Assembly: GCA_963826695.1 (NCBI GenBank)
Contig: CAWGXZ010000006.1
Span: 186,001-250,000, forward strand
Direction of reading: 5' to 3'
Length of the DNA stretch: 64,000 nt
Origin: CAWGXZ01 sp963826695
Lineage (GTDB): Bacteria; Pseudomonadota; Gammaproteobacteria; Burkholderiales; Burkholderiaceae_C
Shown: positions 37,357 to 47,543 of the stretch, in pieces
Numbering within the stretch: position 1 is the stretch's first letter
Layout of the letters: each line of letters opens with the position of its first letter
Notes under the pieces: generated by a model
Seen by the model: only the letters and a program-made list of their open reading frames with translations
What the model was told of the DNA's origin: nothing
Database searches by the model: none
Program-made: the position numbers and the translations under genes

Positions 37357-38514
37357 CTAGAGCGCAGCCATCACCCGCTCGGCGGCCTCGGCCATCGAGT
37401 CGGCGCTGATGATCGGCAGGCCCGAGTCGGCCAGCAGCTGCTTGCCGCGCTGTTCGTTGGTGCCCTTCATCCGCACCACCAGCGGCACGCTGAGATTGAC
37501 GGCCTTGCACGCGGCAATGACGCCCTCGGCAATCGTGTCGCAGCGCATGATGCCGCCGAAGATGTTCACCAGGATGGCCTCGACCCGCGGGTTGGCAAGC
37601 ATGATCTTGAAGGCCTCGGTCACCTTCTCGGCCGTCGCGCCGCCGCCCACGTCGAGAAAGTTGGCCGGCTCGCCGCCGAACAGCTTGATGGTGTCCATCG
37701 TCGCCATCGCCAGGCCTGCGCCGTTGACCAAGCAGCCGATATTGCCGTCGAGCTGGATATAGGCGAGGTCGTACTTGCTGGCCTCGATCTCGGCCGCGTC
37801 TTCCTCGTCGAGATCGCGGTAGGCGACGATTTCCGGCTGGCGGAACAGCGCGTTGCTGTCGAAGTTGAACTTGGCATCGAGCGCCTTGACGCCGCCGTTG
37901 CCTTCGAGGATCAGCGGGTTGATCTCGGCCAGCGAGGCGTCGGTCGCCATGTAGCAGTCATGGAGCTTGCGGAAGATTTCGATCGCCTGCGCCTGGCTGG
38001 CCTCGGGAACGCCGATGCCGTTGGCCAGTTCGGCGCCCTGCGCGTCGGTCAGACCGGCCGCCGGATCGACGAAGACCTTGATGATCTTCTCGGGCGTGGC
38101 GTGCGCCACTTCCTCGATATCCATGCCGCCTTCGCTGCTGGCCATCAGCACCACCTTCTGGCTTTCGCGGTCGGTGACGGCTGCGACGTAATACTCCTTG
38201 CGGATGTCGGCGCCTTCCTCGACCAGCAGGCGGCGCACTTTCTGTCCCTGCGGGCCGGTCTGGTGCGTCTTCAGCTGCATGCCGAGGATCTCGCCGGCGA
38301 TCTTTTCGACCTCTTCGACCGAGCGCGCCAGCTTGACGCCGCCGCCCTTGCCGCGACCACCGGCATGAATCTGTGCCTTGACGACCCAAACCGGGCCGCC
38401 GAGCTTTTGCGCCGCCTCGCCTGCCTCGAGCACACTGAACGCCGGATAGCCGCGCGGCACCGGAATGCCGAACTGGCGCAACAGTTCCTTGCCTTGGTAT
38501 TCGTGGATCTTCAT
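37357..38514 (-). CDS. sucC: Succinyl-CoA ligase beta subunit
   Basis: ATG at 38514 gives 385 residues, the normal length. The ATP-grasp domain is evident (MKIHEYQGKELLRQFGIPVP, VVKAQIHAGGRGKGGGVKL, NPLILEGNGGVKALDAK). The C-terminal CoA-ligase domain has LVNIFGGIMRCD. SucC grasps the nucleotide and, with SucD, makes ATP or GTP from succinyl-CoA. The genes are in the usual sucC-sucD order. No frame break is seen. Confidence 0.97.
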   Translation of the reverse strand: MKIHEYQGKELLRQFGIPVPRGYPAFSVLEAGEAAQKLGGPVWVVKAQIHAGGRGKGGGVKLARSVEEVEKIAGEILGMQLKTHQTGPQGQKVRRLLVEEGADIRKEYYVAAVTDRESQKVVLMASSEGGMDIEEVAHATPEKIIKVFVDPAAGLTDAQGAELANGIGVPEASQAQAIEIFRKLHDCYMATDASLAEINPLILEGNGGVKALDAKFNFDSNALFRQPEIVAYRDLDEEDAAEIEASKYDLAYIQLDGNIGCLVNGAGLAMATMDTIKLFGGEPANFLDVGGGATAEKVTEAFKIMLANPRVEAILVNIFGGIMRCDTIAEGVIAACKAVNLSVPLVVRMKGTNEQRGKQLLADSGLPIISADSMAEAAERVMAAL

Positions 38515-38608
38515 GACAGAGCTTTCGTGCGGAGTTGCAGGTCGGTTGCAGCAAGCCTTCAGCGTCGTGCCGGGGCGGCGCAGCCGCGCCGACAGCGACG
38601 TGCCGCGG

Positions 38609-38628
38609 CGCCGGCGAGAGCGCCGGCG
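38609..38628. other. GC-rich perfect hairpin upstream of sucC
   Basis: CGCCGGCG at 38609-38616 repeats, self-complementary, at 38621-38628 around AGAG. It lies in the 219-base gap between the recX stop and the sucC start. It has no T-run, so it is not a standard terminator; it could affect the sucC leader. Nothing else was recognised in the gap. Confidence 0.45.
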
Positions 38629-38733
38629 CACGCACAACATGACGCGACGTCATGCCGGTGCAAGCGGCAGGACCATCGGCGGCGGCAATGTAGCACGCAC
38701 GCCCACGCAAAACACCTGCACAGGCGCAGCGTG

Positions 38734-39228
38734 TCAGGCGTCTTCTTCAGGGGCCGAGCCGCAGCGGCGCATCAACTGAGTGACAACGGCCGGCGAGAAA
38801 CCCCGGCTCGCCAGAAACCGCATCTGCCGCGCCTTTTCCCGGGCATCTGCGGGCGGGGTGCCGTATTTGCGCTGCCAGACTGCAAGGGCGCGCTGCGCCT
38901 CGGTCGACGCCAGTTCGGCGGCCGCAGCCGGCTCGATGGCGATCCCGTGCTGCGCCAGTTCATGGCGGATGCGCAGATTGCCGAAGCGCTCCGCCCGTGC
39001 ATGCATCCGGCTCTCGGCAAACCGCGCCTCGCTGAGGTACTGGTGCTCGATCAGCCAGGCCATTACCTGCTCGACCCGCTCGGCCGCTGGTTGCTCGTCG
39101 GACGCATCGGCAGGCTGCGCCAGCGCGCGCTTCAGCAGCTTGCGACGAAGCTCCGCACTGCTTTGCTCGCGCTGGGCGAGCATGCGCAGCGCCGCCGCCT
39201 TCAGCGAGAGCGGAGCCGCCAACGGCAA
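38734..39228 (-). CDS. recX: Regulatory protein RecX
   Basis: RecX binds RecA filaments and limits recombinase activity. The 164-residue protein consists of helical RecX repeats (LKAAALRMLAQREQSSAELR, ESRMHARAERFGNLRIRHEL, ARQMRFLASRGFSPAVVTQL). It starts 10 bases after the recA stop on the same strand, the conserved recA-recX order, so it is probably induced with recA in the SOS response. Confidence 0.93.
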   Translation of the reverse strand: MPLAAPLSLKAAALRMLAQREQSSAELRRKLLKRALAQPADASDEQPAAERVEQVMAWLIEHQYLSEARFAESRMHARAERFGNLRIRHELAQHGIAIEPAAAAELASTEAQRALAVWQRKYGTPPADAREKARQMRFLASRGFSPAVVTQLMRRCGSAPEEDA

Positions 39229-39238
39229 GCTCCGCCTG

Positions 39239-40336
<1,098 letters not shown>

Positions 40337-40372
40337 GGGCTTCTCCTGATGAATGCCGATTATCGCAAATAG

Positions 40373-40388
40373 CTGGATATCCGTACAG
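40373..40388. promoter_or_regulatory. LexA (SOS) box upstream of recA
   Basis: The sequence CTGGATATCCGTACAG (minus strand CTGTACGGATATCCAG) fits the CTG-N10-CAG LexA palindrome, with CTGT on one arm and CCAG instead of ACAG on the other. It is 37 bases upstream of the recA ATG, the expected place for SOS repression. It is also about 100 bases upstream of the divergent response regulator, which is probably unaffected. Confidence 0.75.
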
Positions 40389-40486
40389 CTGTCGCGGTGG
40401 CACGAGACACCGACTCCACAGGGCCGCTCCGAGGGGCGTGTGGGGCTCCTAGAATCGACCTCGTCCGCAGGCTGGAGCATTGTCGT

Positions 40487-41158
40487 ATGCGCATACTGAT
40501 TGCGGAAGATGACCAGATCCTCGCCGATGGCCTGCTGCGTTCGTTGCGCAGCGGCGGCTATGCGGTTGACCAGCTCGGCAGCGGCCTGGACGTCGATGCG
40601 GCGCTGATGTTGCACGAGTTCGATCTGCTGATTCTCGACCTCGGCTTGCCGCAGATGCACGGACTGGAGGTGCTGCGCCGGCTGCGCGCCCGCGGCAGCA
40701 GCATGCCGGTGCTGATCCTGACCGCTGCGGACAGCGTCGAGCAGCGGGTTCAAGGCCTGGATCTGGGTGCCGACGACTACATGGCCAAGCCTTTTTCGTT
40801 GCAGGAGCTCGAAGCGCGTGTGCGGGCGCTGACGCGCCGCGGCCTGGGCAGTGCGGCGACGCTGATCCGGCATGGACCGCTGACCTTCGATGTCACCGGC
40901 CGGATGGCGTATCTGGACGAGCAGCTGCTCGATCTCTCGGCGCGTGAGTTCGGCCTGCTCGAAGTGCTTCTGCAGCGCTGCGGTCGGCTGGTCAGCAAGG
41001 AGCAGTTGATCGAGCGCCTGTGTGAATGGGGCGAGGAGGTCAGCAACAACGCCATCGAGGTTTACGTGCACCGGTTGCGGCGCAAGATCGAGAAGGGGCC
41101 GATCCGCATCGCCACCGTGCGCGGTCTGGGCTATTGCCTCGAGAAAGTGCCTGCCTGA
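40487..41158 (+). CDS. OmpR/PhoB-family response regulator (TctD/QseB-like)
   Basis: ATG at 40487 gives 223 residues. The receiver domain has acidic pocket ED(D), phospho-acceptor Asp51 in LLILDLGLPQMHGLEV, and the switch Lys in ADDYMAKPF. A winged-helix DNA-binding domain follows (LSAREFGLLEVLLQR, SNNAIEVYVHRLRRKIE, IATVRGLGYCL). The sensor kinase gene begins 62 bases later on the same strand, so the pair forms one two-component system. The signal is unknown. Confidence 0.95.
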   Translation: MRILIAEDDQILADGLLRSLRSGGYAVDQLGSGLDVDAALMLHEFDLLILDLGLPQMHGLEVLRRLRARGSSMPVLILTAADSVEQRVQGLDLGADDYMAKPFSLQELEARVRALTRRGLGSAATLIRHGPLTFDVTGRMAYLDEQLLDLSAREFGLLEVLLQRCGRLVSKEQLIERLCEWGEEVSNNAIEVYVHRLRRKIEKGPIRIATVRGLGYCLEKVPA

Positions 41159-41220
41159 GGCCGCATGCAGCCGTGCCGCTGGATGCTGCAAAGCCCTGCA
41201 GACGCGCGGCGGGCGGTCTG

Positions 41221-42738
41221 ATGACGGGTGCCGGGCGGCGCGAGGCGCGCTCGCTGTTCGGTGAAATCCTCGACTGGATGCTCGCGCCGCTGTTGCTGCT
41301 GTGGCCGATGAGCGTGATGCTCACCTGGCTGGTGGCTCAGGACATCGCCAACCAGCCGTTCGACCGGGCGCTGGCGGATGTGGCCCGGCACGAGGTGCAG
41401 CGCCTGCAAGCCCTGGGGGCACCGCTGCTCGTCGCCGCAGTTGCCGACCCGCCGGCGCCGGCGGGCGGCTCGCAGCCTCCTGTGGAGCCGCGCATTCACC
41501 AGCTCAGCGACCGCCATGGCCGCCTGCTCGGCGGCGCCCCTGCATTGCCTGCGCCGACCGGCGCCTATGCCAGCCCCGTGCCCGAGGTGCGTTTCCGTGA
41601 CCTGTCGATCGGTGGGCGCGACCTGCGCGTGGCCTCGCTCTGGTTCGATGTCGAAGGCGACGGCGTCGCCAGTCCCCTGCTCCTGCAGTTGGCAGACGAT
41701 GACGACAAGCGTTCGCAGCTCGCCGCCGAGATCATCAAGGGCGTGCTCCTGCCGCAGTTCGTCATCCTGCCGCTGGCGGTGCTGCTGCTCTGGCTGGCGC
41801 TGTCGCGCGGAATTGCGCCGCTGGCCGAATTGCAGCGTCGCATCCGCCAGCGCGACAGCTCCGATCTCAGCCCGATCGAAGCGCGCGACGTGCCCGAGGA
41901 ACTGCTGCCGCTGGTACGCGCACTCAACGACCTGCTCGACCGGCTCGGCCGCTCGGTCGACGTACAGAAGCGCTTTCTCGCCGACGCAGCGCACCAGTTG
42001 AAGACGCCCCTTGCCGGGCTTCGCACCCAGGCGGAGCTGGCGCTGCGCAGCCTCGACGCCGGCACCGGCGACCTGCATCAGGTGCGCCGCTCGCTGCAGC
42101 AGATCGAACGGGCAAGCAACAGCGCCACCCGTGCCGTCAACCAGTTGCTGGCCATGGCGCGGGCCGAGAACCGGCAGCCCGCTGCGTCGGACGAGGCGGT
42201 CGACCTCGGCCTCCTTGCGGCAGAGGTGGTGCGCGACTTCGTCCCCAAAGCGATGGAAAAGCGCATCGACCTCGGATTCGAGGACGCGCCGCCTGCCAGG
42301 TCGGCGGGCCCATTCAGCGCACCCGGCGGCAGCCTGACCATCTCCGGCAACGCCGTGCTGCTGCGCGAACTGGTCTGCAATCTGCTCGACAACGCCCTGC
42401 AGTACACCCCCGCCGGCGGTACCGCGACCCTGCGTGTCATCGCCGACCCCTTCGGGCAGGTTGCCGTGCTGCAGGTCGAGGATTCGGGGCCGGGCATCGC
42501 GCCGACCGAGCGCGAGCTCGTCTTCGACCCCTTCTACCGCGCCCTCGGAACGCAGGTCGAGGGCTCCGGACTCGGCCTGGCCATCGTGCGCGAGATTGCC
42601 CAGCAACACGGCGCCGAAGTGCTGCTCGAGGACGCCAACCTGCGCCACCCACCCGGCCTGCGCGACCAGGCCTGCGCCGCGTTCGGACCGGGCGCGCGCT
42701 TTACGCTGCGCTTCCGCCTGGCAAGTTCACCGGGTTGA
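41221..42738 (+). CDS. Sensor histidine kinase (TctE/QseC-like)
   Basis: ATG at 41221 gives 505 residues. One transmembrane helix lies at about 20-42 and a second at about 180-200. They bracket a periplasmic 2CSK_N-type sensor region of about 140 residues rich in Pro and Ala. The HAMP-like segment is followed by the His box ADAAHQLKTPLAGLRTQAEL, the N box ELVCNLLDNALQYTP, and the G boxes VEDSGPGIAP and GSGLGLAIVREIA. TctE kinases respond to tricarboxylates in Salmonella; no tctABC transporter is here, so the ligand is open. It is convergent with rodA, 6 bases apart. Confidence 0.94.
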   Translation: MTGAGRREARSLFGEILDWMLAPLLLLWPMSVMLTWLVAQDIANQPFDRALADVARHEVQRLQALGAPLLVAAVADPPAPAGGSQPPVEPRIHQLSDRHGRLLGGAPALPAPTGAYASPVPEVRFRDLSIGGRDLRVASLWFDVEGDGVASPLLLQLADDDDKRSQLAAEIIKGVLLPQFVILPLAVLLLWLALSRGIAPLAELQRRIRQRDSSDLSPIEARDVPEELLPLVRALNDLLDRLGRSVDVQKRFLADAAHQLKTPLAGLRTQAELALRSLDAGTGDLHQVRRSLQQIERASNSATRAVNQLLAMARAENRQPAASDEAVDLGLLAAEVVRDFVPKAMEKRIDLGFEDAPPARSAGPFSAPGGSLTISGNAVLLRELVCNLLDNALQYTPAGGTATLRVIADPFGQVAVLQVEDSGPGIAPTERELVFDPFYRALGTQVEGSGLGLAIVREIAQQHGAEVLLEDANLRHPPGLRDQACAAFGPGARFTLRFRLASSPG

Positions 42739-42744
42739 TGCGAT

Positions 42745-43896
42745 TCAACTCTGGATCAGGCGCCGGCTCCTGGAGATCGACATCAGGATGCCGATGCCAA
42801 GCCCCAGCGTGACCATCGCCGTGCCGCCGTAGCTGATGAACGGCAGCGGCACGCCGACCACGGGCAGGATGCCGCTGACCATGCCCATGTTGACGAAAGC
42901 ATAGGTAAAGAAGCTGAGCGTGATTGCACCCGCGAGCAGGCGGGTGAAGACCGTCGGCGCCTCGGCAGCGATCAGAAGACCGCGAAAGATCAGGAAGGTG
43001 AATCCAGCCAGCAGCAGGCCGGCACCCACGAGCCCGAATTCCTCGGCGAACGCGGCAAACACAAAGTCGGTGGTCCGCTCGGGAATGAATTCCAGATGCG
43101 TCTGGGTACCGAGCATGAAGCCCTTGCCCTCGACGCCGCCGCTGCCAATGGCGATCATTCCCTGGATGATGTGAAACCCCTTGCCGAGCGGGTCGGTGGT
43201 CGGATCGAGCAGCGTGCAGACCCGGTGCTTCTGGTAATCACGCAGCAGCGGCCAGTCGACACCCGGCTGGCAGATGGCGTCGCCGCTGACGATCAGCGCG
43301 CCGATCGCAACCGCTGTCAGTCCGAGCACCGGCAGGATCAGCCGCCACGACAGGCCGGCGAAAAACATCACGTAGAGCCCGGTCGACAGAACGAGAACGG
43401 CAGTTCCCAGGTCGGGCTGCCGGACGATCATGGCCACCGGCAGCAGCAGCAACAGGGCGGCCACGGCGAAATCCGACTTGCGAATATGGCCCTCGCGGCG
43501 TTGAAACCAACATGCCAGCATCAACGGCGTGGCGATTTTCAGCACCTCGCTTGGCTGGATGACGATGCCGATGTCGAGCCAGCGGGTCGCGCCTTTCTTC
43601 GTGACGCCGAAGATCGCGGTGGCCAGCAGCAGCAGCAAGCCGAGCGCATAGAGCGGCGGCGCCAGCATCATCAGCCGCTGCGGCGACACCTGGGCGACGA
43701 GGAAGAGCAGCAGGGCACCGAGGACCATGTTGCGGGCGTGGTCGGCGAAGCGGCTGCCGTGGTCGAAACCGACCGAGTACATCGTCAGCAGCCCGGCTGC
43801 GGCGAGCAGCACCACCGAGAAAAGCAGCGGTCCGTCGAAACCCCGGAACACGGGCGCCAGCCGCTTCCAGAGCGATGGGCTGTCGTATTCGCTCAT
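42745..43896 (-). CDS. rodA: Rod-shape peptidoglycan polymerase RodA
   Basis: RodA is the SEDS glycosyltransferase of the elongasome, working with PBP2. ATG at 43896 overlaps the mrdA stop (ATGA) and gives 383 residues with about ten transmembrane helices. Signature segments are FISYGGTAMVTLGLGIGILM at the C-terminus and RQPDLGTAVLV mid-protein. It is the last gene of the mreB-mreC-mreD-mrdA-rodA set. Confidence 0.96.
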   Translation of the reverse strand: MSEYDSPSLWKRLAPVFRGFDGPLLFSVVLLAAAGLLTMYSVGFDHGSRFADHARNMVLGALLLFLVAQVSPQRLMMLAPPLYALGLLLLLATAIFGVTKKGATRWLDIGIVIQPSEVLKIATPLMLACWFQRREGHIRKSDFAVAALLLLLPVAMIVRQPDLGTAVLVLSTGLYVMFFAGLSWRLILPVLGLTAVAIGALIVSGDAICQPGVDWPLLRDYQKHRVCTLLDPTTDPLGKGFHIIQGMIAIGSGGVEGKGFMLGTQTHLEFIPERTTDFVFAAFAEEFGLVGAGLLLAGFTFLIFRGLLIAAEAPTVFTRLLAGAITLSFFTYAFVNMGMVSGILPVVGVPLPFISYGGTAMVTLGLGIGILMSISRSRRLIQS

Positions 43897-45965
43897 CGCG
43901 GCGCCATCGCAGCGGCGACCGTCGCACCGGGCGCTACGGCAGCCTGCACCAGTTGCAGCGCCGCCGCATCGCCAGCGGCCGCGATCGGCATCGGCCCCGA
44001 GGCCGCGGGGCGGGTCGAAATCGCCGCGCCTGGAAGCGGCACCGCATCGATCGGCCGCGGCTTGCCGATCGGTGCATTCGACTTGCCGACCCGTGTCAAG
44101 GCGATGTCCTCCGGGCTCGGGTAGCGACCCAGCTGCACGTAATCGATCACCCGGCGGGCGATCGGCGCCGCCGCTTCGGCGCCGAAGCCGGCGTTCTCCA
44201 CCACCACGGCCAGAGCAATCGTCGGCGCCTCGACCGGCGCGAATGCAATGTAGAGCGAATGATCGCGCTTGTGCTCCTCGAGCTTCGAGGCCTGGTATTT
44301 TTCGTTGGCGCGAATTCCGACCGCCTGCGCGGTGCCGGTCTTGCCGCCGCTCTTGTAGGCCGCACCTGCAAACACCCGCGCCGACGTGCCCTCCTGGGTC
44401 ACCCCGTAAAGCGCCCGCGTGACGAGGCCCACGTGCGCCGGCGCGAGTGGCAGCGGCGGCAGCGCATCCTGCGCCACGCGCTTGCGTTCCGGGCTGTTGA
44501 AGATTTCGATATCGCGCACCAGGCGCGGCTTGTAACGCTGACCACCGGAGACGAGCGTGGCCGTTGCGCTCGCCAGCTGCAGCATGGTGAAGTTGTTGTA
44601 GCCCTGACCGATGCCGAGCGAAATCGTCTCGCCGGCGTACCACTTCTGCTGCTCGGGACGCTTGTAGGCGCGCTTCTTCCAGGCGGTAGATGGCAGCAAT
44701 CCCGTGACTTCACCCTCGAGGTCGATTTCGGTCCTCCGGCCGAAACCGAAAGGGCTGAGCTGCGCGTGCATCAGGTCCACGCCCATGTCGTTCGCCAGCG
44801 AGTAGTAGTAGACGTTGCTCGACTTCACGATGCTGCGCGTCATGTCCACCGGCCCCAGGCCGCCATCGCCATGGCTGCGGAAGGTATGGCCACCGAAGGT
44901 GAAGGTGCCGTGGTCGTAGGTAATCTGGTTGGGCGTGCGCTTGCCGGTGTTGAGTGCCGCCATCGCCATGAACGGCTTGTAGGTCGAACCGGGCGGGTAG
45001 GTGCCGCGCAGTGCCCGGTTGAGCAGCGGCTTGTCGATCGACTCGTTGAGATCACGCCAGGAGTCGAGGTCGATGCCGTCGACGAACAGGTTCGGGTCGA
45101 ATGTCGGCTTGCTGACGAAGGCCAGCACCTCGCCATTGCGCGGATCGAGCGCGACCAGCGCCCCACGCCGGTCGCCGAACAGCTCCTCGACCAGCGCCTG
45201 CAGGCGGATGTCGATCGACATCACCAGCGTGTTCCCGGGCACCGACGCATGGCTGGCGAGCCGGCGCACCGCGCGGCCGCCGGCGCTGGTTTCCATCTCC
45301 TCGAAGCCGGTCTTGCCGTGCAGCTCGCGTTCGTAGCTTTGCTCGACGCCCAGCTTGCCGATGTAGTCGGTGCCGCGGTAGTTGGCGGCGTCCTCGGCCT
45401 CCTCGAGCTTTTCCTTCTCGGCCCGATTGACCCGGCCGATGTAGCCGATCAGGTGGCTGCCGACCTCACCGAGCGGATAGCTGCGCAGCAGCCGGCCCTT
45501 GATCTCGACGCCCGGAAAGCGGAAGCGCTGCGCGGTGAAGCGGGCGACCTCCTCGTCGCTGAGCTTGGTACGCAGCGGCAGTGATTCGAAGCTTCGGCTT
45601 TCCTCGCGCAGCCGCTTGAAGCGCTTGCGGTCGCGCGGCTGGATCTCGACGATCTCGGCGATGCGGTCGATCGTCTTCTCGACATCGTCGACCTTCGAGG
45701 GCGTGATCTCGATCGTGTAGGCCGAGTAGTTGGTCGCCAGCACCACGCCGTTGCGGTCGACGATCAGGCCGCGGTTCGGAACGATCGGCACCACCGCAAT
45801 GCGGTTGGCATCGGCCTGGGTGGCCAGATCGTCGTAGCGCACCACCTGCAGGTGATAGAGCCGGGCGCCAAGCAGCGCAAAACCGAACAGCACGAACGCC
45901 GCCGCGGCCACCAGCCGGGCACGAAAGTGCTGAAGTTCGAGCTCGAGATTCTTCAGTTCGGTCAT
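43893..45965 (-). CDS. mrdA: Penicillin-binding protein 2 (transpeptidase)
   Basis: PBP2 cross-links lateral-wall peptidoglycan. The 690-residue protein has an N-terminal membrane anchor (LVAAAAFVLFGFALLGARLY), a dimerisation/pedestal domain, and a transpeptidase domain. The catalytic motifs are STYK in PPGSTYKP, SSN in VKSSNVYYYS and KTGT in SGGKTGTAQ. The C-terminus is an Ala/Pro-rich tail after VIDYVQLGRY. The rodA start overlaps its stop. mreD lies 31 bases upstream. Confidence 0.97.
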   Translation of the reverse strand: MTELKNLELELQHFRARLVAAAAFVLFGFALLGARLYHLQVVRYDDLATQADANRIAVVPIVPNRGLIVDRNGVVLATNYSAYTIEITPSKVDDVEKTIDRIAEIVEIQPRDRKRFKRLREESRSFESLPLRTKLSDEEVARFTAQRFRFPGVEIKGRLLRSYPLGEVGSHLIGYIGRVNRAEKEKLEEAEDAANYRGTDYIGKLGVEQSYERELHGKTGFEEMETSAGGRAVRRLASHASVPGNTLVMSIDIRLQALVEELFGDRRGALVALDPRNGEVLAFVSKPTFDPNLFVDGIDLDSWRDLNESIDKPLLNRALRGTYPPGSTYKPFMAMAALNTGKRTPNQITYDHGTFTFGGHTFRSHGDGGLGPVDMTRSIVKSSNVYYYSLANDMGVDLMHAQLSPFGFGRRTEIDLEGEVTGLLPSTAWKKRAYKRPEQQKWYAGETISLGIGQGYNNFTMLQLASATATLVSGGQRYKPRLVRDIEIFNSPERKRVAQDALPPLPLAPAHVGLVTRALYGVTQEGTSARVFAGAAYKSGGKTGTAQAVGIRANEKYQASKLEEHKRDHSLYIAFAPVEAPTIALAVVVENAGFGAEAAAPIARRVIDYVQLGRYPSPEDIALTRVGKSNAPIGKPRPIDAVPLPGAAISTRPAASGPMPIAAAGDAAALQLVQAAVAPGATVAAAMAPR

Positions 45966-45996
45966 GAGAACGCCTCGCCGACCCGGCGGCGCAGCC

Positions 45997-46518
45997 TCAT
46001 AAAGGGCGATTCCGGTCGGGGTCGGGCGCCCGCCGCTGCGGCGCGAGCAGGAACACGCTGGCCAGCGGCCAGAGCAGCGCCTCGAGCAGGGGAGCCCACA
46101 TCAGATCCCACCCCGGCAGCATGCCACCGGCAACCATTCTCACGGCGAAGGTCAGCGCATGGGCTGCGGCAAACAAGGGCAAAACCTGCAAGGTCTGCCC
46201 CCAGACGTTGAACCAGATCAGGCGGCGGTGCATGCTGATCGCGAAATAGCTCAGCAACGCGTAGGCCAGTGGATGCTGGCCGAGCAGCGTACCCGCATGG
46301 ACATCCATCAGCAGACCGAATGCGAAGGCGATGCCGACGCCAACCCGACGCGGCTGGTGGACGTTCCAGAACACCAGCGTCAGCGCGAGAAAGTCGGGCA
46401 TCGCCGGCACGCGGCCGAACGGCAGCAGGTTCAAAGCAAAGGCCGCAAACAGCGTCAGCCACATGAACCAGGGATTGAGCGGCAGCAGAACCTGCGAGGC
46501 GCCTCGGCTGCCGATCAT
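45997..46518 (-). CDS. mreD: Rod-shape-determining protein MreD
   Basis: ATG at 46518 shares its A with the mreC stop (TGATG) and gives 173 residues. Four to five hydrophobic helices are visible (WLTLFAAFALNLLPFG, VGVGIAFAFGLLMDVHAG, PLAYALLSYFAISMHRRL, PLLEALLWPLASVFLL). The GLLMDVHAGTLLGQH segment is typical of MreD. It links MreC to the rest of the elongasome in the inner membrane. Confidence 0.93.
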   Translation of the reverse strand: MIGSRGASQVLLPLNPWFMWLTLFAAFALNLLPFGRVPAMPDFLALTLVFWNVHQPRRVGVGIAFAFGLLMDVHAGTLLGQHPLAYALLSYFAISMHRRLIWFNVWGQTLQVLPLFAAAHALTFAVRMVAGGMLPGWDLMWAPLLEALLWPLASVFLLAPQRRAPDPDRNRPL

Positions 46519-47459
46519 CAACGCCCCGCCTTCTTGTTGCGCGCCGGCAGCAGGCGCGGCGCCACCTGCGGGGTGGTCTGCGGCGGCGGTGGCGGCAACT
46601 GCACCCCGGTCGGTTCGAGGACGAGGACGTGCCGCACCGAATCGCCGGTTGCGAGCGGCCGCAGGTGCACGCGCGCGAAACCCGAGTCGATGACCCGGTC
46701 GACCGCGACAATCGCCGCCACCGGCAGGCCGGGCGGGTAAACGCCGTCGATGCCCGACGTGGTCAGCAAATCTCCGGGCTGGACGTCGGCGTCGCTGGCC
46801 ATGTAGCGCAACTCCATGCCCTGCTTGCCGGCGCCGGTGGAGCCACCGAACGCGGCGCTTCGCACCTGGGTGCGGCTGTTGAGGACCGGGATCGCCGCGT
46901 CGCGGTCGGTCAGAAGGGTGACCTCGGCGCTCAGCGGATAGGCCCTCGTCACCTGGCCCAGGACACCGGCCTCGTTGACCACCGGCGACCCGGCCACGAT
47001 GCCGTGCTGCTCGCCCCGGTCGATCACCACCTTGCGCGAATAGAGGTCAGCCGACTGGTACAGCACTTCGGCCGATTTGGAACGCACCGCCAGCCGCGGC
47101 CGCAGTTCCAGCAGCGCTCGAAGGCGAACATTCTCCGCGTCGAGTTGTTCGACACGGTAGGCGCGATCCGACAACGCCGCCAGGTTGCGCCGTGCCTCGC
47201 TCTCCGCGGCACGCGCCTGCTCCAGACCGGACAAGTAGGACCCGCCTTCGCGCCAGGCGATCACGGGTACCGCCAGCACGCGCTCCACCGGCTGCAGAAC
47301 CGTCGCAACCGCCGCCCGCAGCGGGCCGATCACCTGGAAACGGGCGTCGGCAACCATCATCAGCATTGCCAACGCCCAGCAGAAGCACAGCTTGGTCAGC
47401 GCCGATGTTCCCTGCCGGAAAAAGGCCGGCGGGGTGCGATCGAGCAGACCCACGGCCAT
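46518..47459 (-). CDS. mreC: Rod-shape-determining protein MreC
   Basis: The 313-residue protein has one N-terminal transmembrane helix (about 22-38) and a periplasmic coiled coil (about 68-112: LEQARAAESEARRNLAAL, VEQLDAENVRLRALLEL). Two beta-barrel domains with VVIDRGEQHGIVAGSPVVNE and GDLLTTSGIDGVYPPGLPV follow. The C-terminal tail is Pro/Gln-rich. MreC activates PBP2 in the elongasome. It lies between mreB (84 bases upstream) and mreD (overlapping). Confidence 0.95.
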   Translation of the reverse strand: MAVGLLDRTPPAFFRQGTSALTKLCFCWALAMLMMVADARFQVIGPLRAAVATVLQPVERVLAVPVIAWREGGSYLSGLEQARAAESEARRNLAALSDRAYRVEQLDAENVRLRALLELRPRLAVRSKSAEVLYQSADLYSRKVVIDRGEQHGIVAGSPVVNEAGVLGQVTRAYPLSAEVTLLTDRDAAIPVLNSRTQVRSAAFGGSTGAGKQGMELRYMASDADVQPGDLLTTSGIDGVYPPGLPVAAIVAVDRVIDSGFARVHLRPLATGDSVRHVLVLEPTGVQLPPPPPQTTPQVAPRLLPARNKKAGR

Positions 47460-47543
47460 CAGCGAGCGACCACAGGCATCAGCGCAGCCCGGCCGCGGCC
47501 GGTTTTGACGGTCGAGTCCGCCACCGAATCGGCCGCCGCAGCG